64,000 nucleotides of DNA from assembly GCA_015680905.1 (NCBI GenBank), contig CM027378.1, forward strand, positions 57,561,501 through 57,625,500, given 5' to 3'. Origin of the DNA: Coptis chinensis. Its lineage: Eukaryota; Streptophyta; Magnoliopsida; Ranunculales; Ranunculaceae. This document shows, piece by piece, positions 21,757 to 31,969 of this stretch (its first letter is position 1; the number at the start of each line of letters is the position of its first letter). A program made the position numbers and the translations under genes. The notes under the pieces are model-generated. The model was not told the origin of the DNA, ran no database searches, and saw nothing but the letters and a program-made list of their open reading frames with translations.

Positions 21757-22810
21757 GACAAAGAAAAAAAAAAGGCTACTCCTACCCTCTCCCACGCGAG
21801 CTACTCTATCTCCAATTTGCCATTTCCTTCTCTCACTTGAAGCCTGAATAGTTAAACTGTCTAACCCCTCTGGCAAGTAATTCTTGGAGAATTTTTTGGG
21901 TATTGGCTGCAAAACGAAAAAGGAAAATAAAACGCCCATTTAGTCATTTACACCTTGTACATGTTCACCAATTCTATTACATTGTGGTTTGACATGGTAT
22001 TCAAACTTCGGCTTGTTAGAGGTCACGTTTAAGTTATTGCCAACTGATTTCAGCTTTGGCACCTTGTTAAGTTACCATTTACTCTAAGCAAGTAATAAAC
22101 AAATTTTCCTCAGCTCTTTGATGATTTTGTATGCTATATTAAGGCACATAGTTTACAAGATTTAATGAAGGTGTGTTACAAAGTCTTAAAGGAAACAACT
22201 ATAAACCAAGGTGCTCACCATGTAGATACCATTCACATAGGAAGGTTGCACGTAAATTATGAAGTAAGGATAGCTTGATTTGAATGAACCAGCCTATTTG
22301 AATAGATCCATCTTTTGCTTGACTTTTCACCGCCTCTTCATCATCAAAGCTTCTTTACGTGAATATTTTTTGGCAATTGAATCATCTTCACCGCATTTAA
22401 CAAACACAAGAATGGTAATTATTGGATATCCAGAGCATCATGTGAAAAGTAAAAACAACTAAATTGGAGTTTGATATATATGCTTACTAGAAGGATAGTC
22501 GGTAATTTCCTTATGCTTTCTAGATTCTCCGGCATTGTAGAGAATCTCATTACCACTCATATCAAATATCGAACACAAAATTGAGATTTTCCATCATACT
22601 TAAAATGAGAAAGTGCCCAAAGACAAATAGAATGATGCTCTATAAATTCCCGCCACCCACTCCCGATCCAAACATCACCATCAACATTTTTAAGTTCAAC
22701 ATGCCAAACCGCATCACCGGGATCTTTTAGGGCAACAACATCAAGCAGATACTTGCCATACTTGCAGACAAACTTTTTTGGGATCCTCTGCATGGTGCAT
22801 GTATCAAAGT
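21757..22810 (-). pseudogene. fragment of a two-B3-domain (REM/VRN1-like) gene
   Basis: Minus-strand exons of a plant B3 DNA-binding protein. First B3 domain (about 22793-22557): IPKKFVCKYGKYLLDVVALK, AVWHVELKNVDGDVWIG and GWREFIEHHSI; it continues in another frame as IFDMSGNEILYNAGES before a donor near 22488. A linker and the start of the second B3 follow at about 22410-22185 (CGEDDSIAKKYSRKEA; SSYPYFIIYVQPSYVNGIY). The second B3 resumes at about 21909-21760 (IPKKFSKNYLPEGLDSLTIQ). Introns are retained, so DNA rather than cDNA was captured. Damage: a frameshift near 22565, a stop in the linker, and both gene ends missing. It lies inside the hAT-like element, so it is probably transposon-captured host sequence. 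Confidence 0.8.
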
Positions 22811-22898
22811 GAAGTGGAATTTGTGAGGTCGTCGGGCGTTCCGGAGGGATCTGCGGAGTTGTCGAGGATTATGATTTCGCCGGCGAACCGCCGAGAGG

Positions 22899-23972
22899 AT
22901 GGGCTGGTACTCCTGGGCCTGCTCCTCGGGGAATAGGAGGGAGGGTCTCCGCTTTGCCGGAGGAGGTGGAGTTTGTTCCCCGGAAGTTCAGCCGGCGGAA
23001 GGTGGGTGGGTCGCTAGCAGACATGTCTTTAAAACTTCACCGAAGCTTAACCGGGGAAAAAGCGGAGAAACGCAAGCTGGGATGAACTTGAGGATGCCCG
23101 CCTTGGAGGGAGTGGATGCAGGCACGGGTTTTGGAATGGACACTTCTTTGAAAGGGAAGGCTGCTGCTTTTACCAAGGGAGGCGGAAAGAAGCGTAACAC
23201 ACCACACGCTCTCGGTGACGAACCGGATCGCCGCCGGTCTACGCTGATGAGCGGTCCGGGGCGAAAGTGCTCTGTGAAAGAAACGGATCGCAGCTTCAAG
23301 GTGGCCCCGATCGCGAAGAAATGGTCCCGGACGTTCGCCTTGGATGGGGATAGGAGGGAGATGGACACCAAGAGCTTAAGGCGTAAATCTAAGAGCGATG
23401 GATCCGCTCAATGCTTGGTAAGCTTTGATGTTCGTGGAGGTGTTGATTTATTTTTGATGAGCGATCCCGAACTTAGATGTTATGTGTTATTATGCACCGC
23501 TGACAGATATCAAAAGTTGAAGCAGATAGCACCTGATCGGCCGAGTTGGAGAGGCGGCGAGAGAAGAAGAAGTGAAGGACGAGTTGGTGAATCTCCGGCT
23601 GTCCAGGAGATGGAGAAGAGGGAGGCGGAGGAATGTCAGAAGAAGAGTAATGACGAGGCGTTGGAGAGGATGACATTGGCCAGTGTAAACGCCAAGCTAA
23701 AGGAGGAGTTGGCTGCTGTAATTGAGTATGCCAAGAAATGCAAGGCTGTTGCCAAGGAAGCACAGGATGCATACAACGCGCTCGACAAATATGAGGACCT
23801 AGAAACGACCTACCTTCTATTGAAGTGGAATCGAGAACGGGCCCTAGGTACACCGAGGAGAAAAGTACACGGGAATGTTTGGCGATGTTCCGTCCACCAA
23901 AGATTGTCGCTCCTCGGATATATGTATCAATCACGAGTAGTGTGTAGAAGTGACTATCGTGGTCGTGGCTAA
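22899..23972 (+). CDS. GC-rich 357-codon ORF of unknown function
   Basis: A long plus-strand open frame in a GC-rich island (about 22830-23970) unlike its AT-rich surroundings. The N-terminal two thirds are basic and low in recognisable order (for example GGGKKRNTPHALGDEPDRRR). Residues about 235-320 are a predicted coiled coil (EKREAEECQKKSNDEALERM; KLKEELAAVIEYAKKCKA). No domain is recognised, and there is no transposase signature. The abrupt base-composition change suggests captured DNA within the hAT-like element. The minus strand also has open frames here, so coding is not certain. It could be a fragment of a larger coiled-coil gene. Confidence 0.4.
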   Translation: MGWYSWACSSGNRREGLRFAGGGGVCSPEVQPAEGGWVASRHVFKTSPKLNRGKSGETQAGMNLRMPALEGVDAGTGFGMDTSLKGKAAAFTKGGGKKRNTPHALGDEPDRRRSTLMSGPGRKCSVKETDRSFKVAPIAKKWSRTFALDGDRREMDTKSLRRKSKSDGSAQCLVSFDVRGGVDLFLMSDPELRCYVLLCTADRYQKLKQIAPDRPSWRGGERRRSEGRVGESPAVQEMEKREAEECQKKSNDEALERMTLASVNAKLKEELAAVIEYAKKCKAVAKEAQDAYNALDKYEDLETTYLLLKWNRERALGTPRRKVHGNVWRCSVHQRLSLLGYMYQSRVVCRSDYRGRG

Positions 23973-24610
23973 GGATATTTGTCCGCAATGTTATAAATAA
24001 AATATGATGATATAGTTAAGTTTCTGAATGTCTTAAGTGTTAGTTATATTAAACTTGATTGAATTGTGATTTGCAAGAGGGTAGACCCTACTAACTCTTT
24101 GTGCAGGGGCCATGGTCTCTACCTATGAAAAAAACTAACTTGGGTAAAGGTAAAAGAAAAGTTAAATATAGTTATTTTGTATAATCGCGTATATGATACT
24201 TTGATTATTTTGTTAAGGGGAATAAGGAACTACGATGCCTATGAGGGAGGAACTACCTGCCTTATCCCTAAATCACTCACACCAGCTTTATGCTTACCCC
24301 CTCGTAATATGTTTTTTGCATGGGGGTGCGTTCTGTGTAGGAACGCAGATGGAGAACAACAGTGGGAGACCTAATCGCGGCTAGAAGGTATTGTATTTGA
24401 TCAATTTTATTTGTTTTATGATGAAGTTGTATCATATTTGTGCTCTTTTGTTTTGGAAGATGGGTTTTGATGATAAGTAGTGTGGAGGACGTGATGTATA
24501 TTGTTGAGGTTGTTATGATAACGTAGAGATGTATGTATGTTAGTTTGTATTGTATAAGACCTATATTAGGGTTTCTGGGATTTGTTTGTATATAAATTGT
24601 TTTCTTTTGA

Positions 24611-24990
24611 TTTGAGGGTTGGTTACTTGACTAAACCGCACTAGTCGAGATGGTTAAGTAGCCGGTTTCTACTTAATCAATTATATCTTTTAGTAGGTGG
24701 GTGTAGTTTTATTGGATTTTCAAGTTATGACAGGATTTAAGTTTATGAAATGTTGAAAATACAGAGGAAATTCTGCCAAATTTTTTATAGGATTTTTTGA
24801 TTCGAGGATTGGTTACTTGACTTAACCGCACTAGTCGAGATGGTTAAGTAGCCGGTTCTCGCTAATCAGATATTTCTTTTAGTAGTTGGGTGTAGTTTTA
24901 TTGGATTTGAAGGTTATGACAGATTTAAATTTATGAAATTTCAAAAATACTGAGGAAAACTCGCCAAAATTTTTGTAGGATTTTTCTGCC
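24611..24990. repeat. 190-bp direct tandem duplication
   Basis: GGTTACTTGACT, AACCGCACTAGTCGAGATGG and TAAGTAGCCGGTT occur at about 24621-24665 and again at 24811-24855, an exact 190-bp shift. The match continues through TAGTTTTATTGGATTT and TAGGATTTTT. Two copies, roughly 85-90% identical by eye. They lie in non-coding sequence of the hAT-like element between the two plus-strand ORFs. Confidence 0.85.
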
Positions 24991-25206
24991 TCTCTGTAGT
25001 TTAGGTTTTGCTTAGTTGGTCTATATCACGTCCCGAAGTTTTGTAATAATTAAATATGCCACGGTCTTTGGTATTCAAAGGATCGTTTTATTGTTATCTT
25101 CGTTCTCTTATCTCTTATCTCTCCTGGAAATGCTAGGGCTAGTTGTTCTTGTGTGCCAAGATTTGTATCAAGATTCATATCGTGGAAAGAATCATCATAA
25201 GAAAAG

Positions 25207-25860
25207 ATGATGAAATCGGTCTCAGTAGAAAACGTCTCTAAAATCAATGAGAGTTATATTGATAAAAACATGGGAATAATGATGGTCAATGGTCCGAACG
25301 AGACGATGGGTAAGGTTCTAGAGTTCTTGCAAGAGGCAAAGGATCATGATCATAGAAAAGGAGAGGATCTTCTTGATTCAGTTGTTTTTGTTGGGAAGTA
25401 CTTGGCGGAATCACCCTTTGCCTGCATGCTAAAGGCTCGATCTTCTCGAAAATACCTTCTTTCCATCAAGGGTGAGGACAAACCAAGACCATTCTATTCA
25501 GTTTTATTTATGCTTCCCCTATTGTCCCAAATAGCAACCTCCATTGAAGGATGTAAAATCCTGGCTTCAACCAAAGGGCTACAATATGTTGTAGATTGCC
25601 TGATCAAGATGATGGATGCGGTTTATGGCGGTGATGGGGAGGATACTAGTGGGAGCATAGTTTTGGCAAGTGATGTAATTGAACACGCCATATTGACAAC
25701 TGATGAAGTGGATTGAGTTGTGTTGGTCGCCTCCTCGAAGACGTTAGAGTGTTGGATAGACTCTATAGGCAGGCATCTATAGACATCGGGTTACAGCCTT
25801 CACGCTCTCATCATGGATTCAATTACAACGTAGAAGATCTAATAGATGAGCTATATGATT
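25207..25860 (+). pseudogene. unidentified helical-protein ORF, frameshifted
   Basis: An open frame of 169 codons (MMKSVSVENVSKINESYIDK...) with predicted helices and a segment GCKILASTKGLQYVVDCLIK that recalls armadillo-type repeats, though not convincingly. After the TGA at about 25714 the sense continues in another frame (CVGRLLEDVRVLDRLYRQAS ... VEDLIDELYD, stop near 25860). The original protein was therefore at least about 215 residues, and one frameshift broke it. It lies in the hAT-like element. I do not recognise the family. It may be another captured host fragment. Confidence 0.45.
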
Positions 25861-26011
25861 GAACGCCGCTGCAAGTGCAACAAGTATTGTAATATGTAGA
25901 AAAAAAAAAAATTCAAGATTCATTGTTAAAGAATGAAAAGTCAATGTAATATGTAGGAATTCTGAGGTGTATTTTTGAGTATTAGAGAGTAATTTATATT
26001 AAAAGTATGAC

Positions 26012-26468
26012 TGTGAGGGAATAATATATTTATATATATTATGCACGTGTCCAACATGAATCAGGAAAACTCATGGAAGATTGTTATAACATAACACCTT
26101 GTCTAGAACGAGGTGATAACCTCCAGGACTCATGATAGATCGTTACAACATAACACCTCGTCCAGAACGAGGTGACAACATGGCACATGCACGCAACGGG
26201 CAGTAACGCTCAACGTAGTTGTGTTAGTTAAAGTCGTAGCATCAGTCGCGCTTATAAATACACTGTCTAAAAGCTCATTTATTCTCATCAAGACAGGGAC
26301 TTGAGCTGACAGAGGAAAGGAGGGAACAATGTCTGACTTGATTCAAGTTCATCACAAAATCTTGATATGTAGGCAGCTCGTCCCAAAGCAAGCTCAGTCA
26401 AAACTCGACCCATCGCAATCTTCTCCATTATTCACACTTGTAAGGACTGATCAAATTCAACCTTTATA
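26012..26468 (+). mobile_element. solo LTR inside hAT-like element
   Basis: Starts TGTGAGGGAATAATATAT and ends ...CAACCTTTATA (457 bp), flanked by ATGAC at 26007-26011 and 26469-26473. The start and end resemble the LTR at 34076-34570 (TGTCAGGGACATATATTG ... CCTTTACA), so both are probably related Ty3/gypsy families. A TATA-like TTATAAATACACTG lies near 26251. It contains two copies of an ATAACACCTCGTCCAGAACG-like unit. No internal region, so solo; it inserted after the hAT element was in place or travelled with it. Confidence 0.75.
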
Positions 26469-26479
26469 ATGACCACATT

Positions 26480-26745
26480 CAAAGAAAATATAGATATTTA
26501 TCGATATTTGTCGATATTTGTGGATATTTATCGATATTTGTCGATATATCGCGATATATCCACGATATTTGCAGTCAGAAATACCCACACATAGTCTGTG
26601 GATATTTGTCGATATTTGTCAATATATCTCGATATATCCACGATATTTACAGATGCCCAAATGTAATATATCCCCACACAGGGGGATATATCCACGATAC
26701 ATATCCATAAATCAGAGGTCGATATTTTGTCATATCCCGATATTT
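26480..26745. repeat. right subterminal ATATCG-motif cluster of hAT element
   Basis: Many copies of ATCGATATTTGTCGATAT and ATATCCACGATAT over about 260 bp up to the right terminal repeat, mirroring the left end. Confidence 0.75.
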
Positions 26746-26762
26746 TGTACTATGGTTGTAGT

Positions 26763-27187
26763 ATTGTTATAAAACTTAGATCTTTGCATTGTTAGGTTCT
26801 GAATTGTTTGCTCTAATGAAAAAATATACATTGTTTGTTTTTAGTATAGTATTGTCTGGTACTTAGTTAAGTTCTCATCGATTAAACTATCTAAGAGATT
26901 ATGATTAATTGGCTTAAATAAATTATGGTACGTCAAAAAACATGTTTCTGCCATAATTTATTGTAAGTTAGTTTAGGCCTTAGAATGAAGGCACGGGTTT
27001 TACACTTTTACTATTTTTGCGCTTGGTATTGTTGTCTCCTTTGATAGTGCCAGTTGAGACCTCACCAAGTGCAATGCTGGCTGGACCCTTTCGAACTCAT
27101 CTTAATTGCTACTCTAACTGCAAAGTGCAATTGATTTTTATTTGTGGAGTGCTGATTTAATAGGTTTGCTGAGTATCCAGGAATTGC
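26763..27187. other. non-coding stretch
   Basis: AT-rich DNA right of the hAT-like element. I see no gene, repeat or terminal structure in it. Confidence 0.4.
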
Positions 27188-27345
27188 AAGGGTGAAACAC
27201 TCCCATAGTAAATCCCACCCTCCATTCATGTCGAACAAGCTGGTAGGTTATGGTAGAAAATGTATGTGAATCCAATCTTTGAATAGAAGTTGACTTACTT
27301 TCTTAAATGTTAATGAGGTGTGCTTAGAACTGTAATTTGAATGGA
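27188..27345. repeat. dispersed repeat, copy 2 (MITE-free)
   Basis: Same orientation and sequence as 19690-19832 plus 20374-20395, without the MITE. Shared landmarks include ACACTCCCATAG, CCACCCTCCATTCATGT and TTGACTTACTTTCTTAAATG. Confidence 0.75.
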
Positions 27346-29409
27346 AGTCAATAGTTTTTTCCTCTAGCTTTGAACGCTCTCTTCTTTTAATCTCTGTTTT
27401 CGTAGTTTCATGTACATGGGATCGTCGGGGATCATCAATCTGTTTTTCGTTCTTAACGCATTTTTGCAGGAACTCCACTCAAACTTGAGTTGGTCATAAT
27501 GTTCCGAATAACAATATTGAAGTACGCTCTATATATTGCATAGTACATGGCCACTTTTGCTCCAGTCTCTCCCCATATTCTCCTTCTCAATTCACACGAT
27601 ATCTCTTTTTCGTCTAAAAAATTCTTCTCCATACGAAAGAGGCTAGATTACTTTTTTCAATTGTATTAACAGTCATATTTTTATTCTTTTAATTAGGGAA
27701 CCAGTTTGTTTTCACTTATTCACGCTGGCACCCTTTTACCCAATTCCCAATGCTTCAGAGAGGCGATTGGGTACTAAATGAAACATATTACAATTTTATA
27801 TAGAAGCTAGCCTCATTCAATTGTTGATTTGTATCCACGATGTCAGTCCTGGGAATTTCGATCATTGGTTGGATTATGGAATCTACTTTGCTAAGTTCAT
27901 CTCTTTCCAAGTTGGATAAAGGTAAATCAAAGCTAATCAGATGGTTGTAGATTACAATTTGCATTGCAGCACCTTAAACGTGATTCCACTAGCCTTTTTT
28001 TTAGTAAGATCTAGCTCCTTTTCATTTAGACATAATCAATTGTTTATCATTGTTAGAAAAAAATAATTATATCAATAGAGGAAGCTTTGAAGTTCACATT
28101 TTATTCATGCCTAATGTACGAAAAATGCAAAATATTAAGCTTTGATTACGTGAGAGACAATTGCAAATAAATACTCTTAACTCAAAAGCATTGTTTAAGA
28201 ATTTGGAGTTGTTTTCTCTTTCTCAAGTTTACTTCCTCAATTATATATTGAACGATGGGGTGGTGAGTCTATTCCTCTCTTGAACAAATTGTTAGAGTAC
28301 AAATATATGGTAAGTCTAATCCTCTCTTGGTTTTGGGTTTCATTTTAGTGTTTGATTTGGTCTTTTATATTCAAGGTAGCCTGGGAGAATCATAAACATT
28401 GAAAATCAACTCCATTTGGTTCATCCCCATTTCAGCAAGGTATTGGTAATTTTTAGAGTTTTTGTTCTGTATGCATCCCAATACATTTGATTTGTCTGTA
28501 CGCTGATGCATTATAGTAAATAAGATCATTTTCATTTTAAGAATCATTTTTCAAGTGTAGACTGATTACCTTAAATATTAGTGATGTTGCATGCTTATGT
28601 TTCGTGGAGCTTTGAAGTTTTTAGGATATGGTTGAGGTTTTCTGTTGATTGCTAAATATGTTTCACAAATCCCAATTAGAAGTTTGTTTCATTAACTGGA
28701 TTTCTTAGGGCTCAAGTGACTAAATGAGCCATGTTCCTAAAAGGAGTGACCATGTTTGTTTTCGTTTTCTGTATTCTTAGTGCAATCTTCCACTTATTGG
28801 GTATGTATAGTTTTCATTGTTAAAGGTTTTTTTCGATAATATTTGTTGTTGAGGTTACAATTAGCTCTTTGTCAAGTCATTGATCTGTCACAATGAATGA
28901 CTGAAGTTTGTCTTTGGTTATAACAATTAAGTATTTGATTAATGAAAAATAAGTGCAATAAGTAAAAAAAAATAGTATTTGATCAAAACTGTTATCAAGT
29001 AGCTTTTACATTGTTTAGGTTAAAATGATTTGACAATGATCTTTCATGAATAATTAATCTCTCCCAGTGCGTCTTCCCTAATGTGTCCCACTATTCCTAG
29101 GCTACGTCATCCAATATTTGCTCTTTGTGGGTAACAAGGTTGGATTCTCTAGAGCCTCACTTTACATCAGTATTGAGGAGTTGCAATCACGTCAAGGTAG
29201 CTGTTTGTGAGGTTAAATGCTATAGTCACTAGCCGATCTTTCAGTATGAAGTTCAAAACATTATACTGGTATTCCTACTACATCCCTACCATACAACTTT
29301 AAGATGGAATTTAGCTCACTACTATACATCCCTACCATGCACAATACTATACAAATTTAAGATAGAATTTAGCTAACAAAAATTAAGGATTCACTTCTAT
29401 GTTTTTCAG
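27346..29409. other. non-coding stretch, possible interior of Helitron
   Basis: Intron-like AT-rich DNA with no coding segment I recognise. The 5' end of the Helitron whose 3' terminus is at 33746 may lie here. A candidate A|TCTCTTTTTCG occurs near 27602, but TC after A is too common for a call. Confidence 0.3.
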
Positions 29410-29700
29410 GGTTCTTGAGTTCAAGGATATCGTTAACATTGGTCGTATGCACACTCAAGATGCAACACCCTGAACTCTTGGGCAAGAATTCAATGACTAC
29501 TCTATGTGAGTACGTAAGCTTAATTTTTTGTTTGCATTGTGGACAATTCGTATTTGTTAGTATTGTTGGAGATTGTATATGATAAGATCTTGGTGTCTAC
29601 TCAAGCCATAACTTAATTTTGGTAAGAAACTAATTAGTGATTTGCTTCCAGGTAAAAGTATGGACTCGACTGTCATGTGCACTCTACCCCGGATGTTGGG
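29410..29700 (+). pseudogene. fumarase (class II) gene fragment
   Basis: Fumarase hydrates fumarate to malate in the citric acid cycle, in plants in mitochondria and cytosol. Exon 29410-29505 reads EFKDIVNIGRMHTQDATP-stop-TLGQEFNDY, matching the conserved fumarase segment [27 protein letters not shown] apart from the Leu-to-stop change and a few substitutions. A GT-AG intron (29506-29651) follows. The next exon begins VK-YGLD and, with a frameshift, CTLPRM, as in fumarase VKYGIDRV.CTLPRM. Only about 45 residues of a roughly 490-residue protein are present. The retained intron points to DNA-level capture or an old duplication. Confidence 0.75.
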
Positions 29701-31244
29701 TCAGAAACTCGCTTTAAATATTTTGATAGTGTTTTCCCCTTCCCTCGTAGTGACAAGGAATGCATGGCATCTTTGAGCAAAGGTATGCAGAAATTCAACA
29801 CTCCATTGTCAATGCAGTATTAGGTATAGCTGCTCTTTTAAAGGTTATTTGCCGAGATAAAAGCAAAAGAAGCTACAATTTATCAGTTCTTAGTTCGCTA
29901 CAACAGAAGTGATGTGTCCATCCATGTTCTGGATAACTTGGATGTCGTTAAAGAGTTTAGAAAAGGAAAGAAAGAAATACAAACGACATGGATATAGTTG
30001 AATGGAAGGAGGGATTAATGTCACTAGCCTCATGCACACTTGATGAACGTCTTAATTAAACATATAAATATAATAAAATGAATTTGATTTCAAAGTATTT
30101 GAAAATTGAAATCTTACCCAACAATATTTTTTGACTTATGCTGACTAAGCCATGTGTATTTGCTGATGAGCTTTATGTAGTTACCTATTTTTTAATCTTT
30201 GTCATGCAGTAGTTTAATTTCCAGCAATATATGGAGAAACCTTTTCCTCCTGGATGCCACAAAGAGAAACAACGGTTGCTCAGGTAGTGCATCTATGACC
30301 TACAAGTCAATATTCATAATAAGCTAATTACAAATTTAAAGATATTTGGTTGTAGATATTTTCTGTACAATAATGACATAGCTCTTCCAAGTTTTATGTT
30401 TATTTATAAGCAAGCAATTGTTGCTCCATATTCCAGGGTTCTTTTAGGTTAATGCATAACTTAATTATTTATTTGTTTTGTTGAACTGATAGCTTTGCTA
30501 TTAAAACTTGCAGTCAACACAAGATAGTAGGTTCCCCGGGCAGGGAAAGACACTTCTTTCAAGTCAGAATCAAGCTGCTTCTGCTTTAGGCTCTGACTCA
30601 AGCTTATAGGATAAACTTTTGGATAATGACAACCCTAATCATCTTTCATCGGCATTAAGCATTGTTGGATATCAAAATCTAGAAGGAAGGTATGTAAATG
30701 AGGTGTATTAATATTAGTATTTTCAGCATGCTTTTTAATCTTTTATATTACATAAGCAAGCCCAAAGGAGTTGATTGTTTACCAAATAAACTACCTGCAA
30801 TTTGAAGGTTATTGAGTTGTTTTTGGTTATGCATGTGGAAACCATGGAAAGCTTGAATGGAAAAAAAATTATTAACCTAAACGCTGTGGGCATCAGGATG
30901 TTGAAGGAACACTTTCTTTCCTTCTTGTTCTATCTACTTGGTGAGTCCAGGGTCCTCTTTTGTTAGAAAGTGATATCAAATCATTGTAACAAGCTGGAAA
31001 CTATACTGTTAAGTAGTGACTTAGTCACTGCAACTTAACAATTTTAGTTTAGCTTATATATTCATTTGCTTATTTGTCAGTAGCTAATAGATTGCTATGT
31101 ATGCTTTGCTTTACTGGGGCGTTCAGGTATGGATAGTGCAGGGGTAGTTCCTTCACATCACCAGGTTTTGACCATTCTATTTAGAATAGATTACCAAGCA
31201 AAAAAAGAAGATAGACAGTTGCTTACACGTTTAGGCTGGTGGCC
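29701..31244 (+). other. exon-like pieces of unidentified origin
   Basis: Several stretches look like former exons bounded by AG and GT. About 30215-30280 reads QQYMEKPFPPGCHKEKQRLL; about 30510-30690 reads SRFPGQGKTLLSSQNQAASA ... SALSIVGYQNLEGR; about 31127-31275 reads SHHQVLTILFRIDYQAKKED. I cannot assign families. They may be further captured fragments. Confidence 0.35.
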
Positions 31245-31752
31245 TCGAAGTGATAATTCTCGCATATCCTCTCTGATAAAATGTCATACAACTTCTTTAT
31301 TATACCTACAACTCCTGGTTTATGTTATACCATCTTAAATGACTATAACGTGCATTTCACATTCACATTTGAGTGGGATATGAGCCTATATATTTTGTTA
31401 TTGTTGTAAATTTTGCTAATTAAGCTACACTTAGAAGACTTTTCTTTTTAGTGGATGAACTGATCAACTTACATTCATCTTGGGTTGTGGAACAACTTTC
31501 GAAGTGATAATTCTCGCATATCCTCTCTGATAAAATGTCATACAACTTCTTTATTATACCTACAACTCCTGGTTTATGTTATACCATCTTAAATGACTAT
31601 AACGTGCATTTCACATTCACATTTGAGTGGGATATGAGCCTATATATTTTGTTATTGTTGTAAATTTTGCTAATTAAGCTACACTTAGAAGACTTTTCTT
31701 TTTAGTGGATGAACTGATCAACTTACATTCATCTTGGGTTGTGGAACAACTT
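31245..31752. repeat. perfect 254-bp tandem duplication
   Basis: The segment beginning TCGAAGTGATAATTCTCGCA at 31245 is repeated from 31499. By eye the two 254-bp copies are identical except at the last base or so. Such identity in non-coding DNA implies a recent duplication or an assembly artefact. Confidence 0.9.
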
Positions 31753-31969
31753 TTGGGAATATTGATAATTTTGTTTGTTTATGTCTGTTTAATTTGAACC
31801 ATAAAGTTATTTTTTTTCCTAGATGACCATCTAATTTTGTTTTGTCCGACTTAATTCAGAAAGATCGAAAATGTAGAGAATAAGATGTAAAAAAGAAAAA
31901 AAAGAAATCAGGGTAATATTGTTTAGGAACTGTGGAATACATTTTTGAGTGTAATAGCCAAAAGTTAGC
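31753..31969. other. non-coding stretch
   Basis: AT-rich spacer between the tandem duplication and the SNU114-like fragment; no feature seen. Confidence 0.4.

Larger units (their letters stand above)
21530..26754. mobile_element. hAT-like DNA transposon carrying gene fragments
   Basis: Ends are CATAGTACAAAATATCG (left) and its exact reverse complement (right); 22 of the first 23 bases match. An 8-bp duplication, GTTGTAGT, lies on both sides, which is diagnostic of the hAT superfamily. Both subterminal regions (21540-21690 and 26480-26745) are packed with TATCG/CGATA motifs, similar in kind to the subterminal binding-site clusters of hAT elements. Length 5225 bp. No transposase or hAT dimerisation domain is visible. 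Instead the body holds a minus-strand B3-gene fragment, a GC-rich ORF, a broken ORF and a nested solo LTR. It therefore appears non-autonomous and gene-carrying. Confidence 0.85.

Noticed and set aside
22988-23371. Minus-strand frame opposite the GC-rich ORF
   Set aside because: Lies antisense to the longer plus-strand frame, and GC-rich DNA commonly opens several frames. No recognisable domain, so I did not list it as a gene.
21530-26754. MULE (Mutator-like) element
   Set aside because: The duplication is 8 bp, not 9 bp, and the terminal repeats are short (about 23 bp) rather than long; hAT fits better.
27595-27610. Helitron 5' end
   Set aside because: A|TCTCTTTTTCG would fit the A|TC rule, but such strings are frequent and nothing else supports it.
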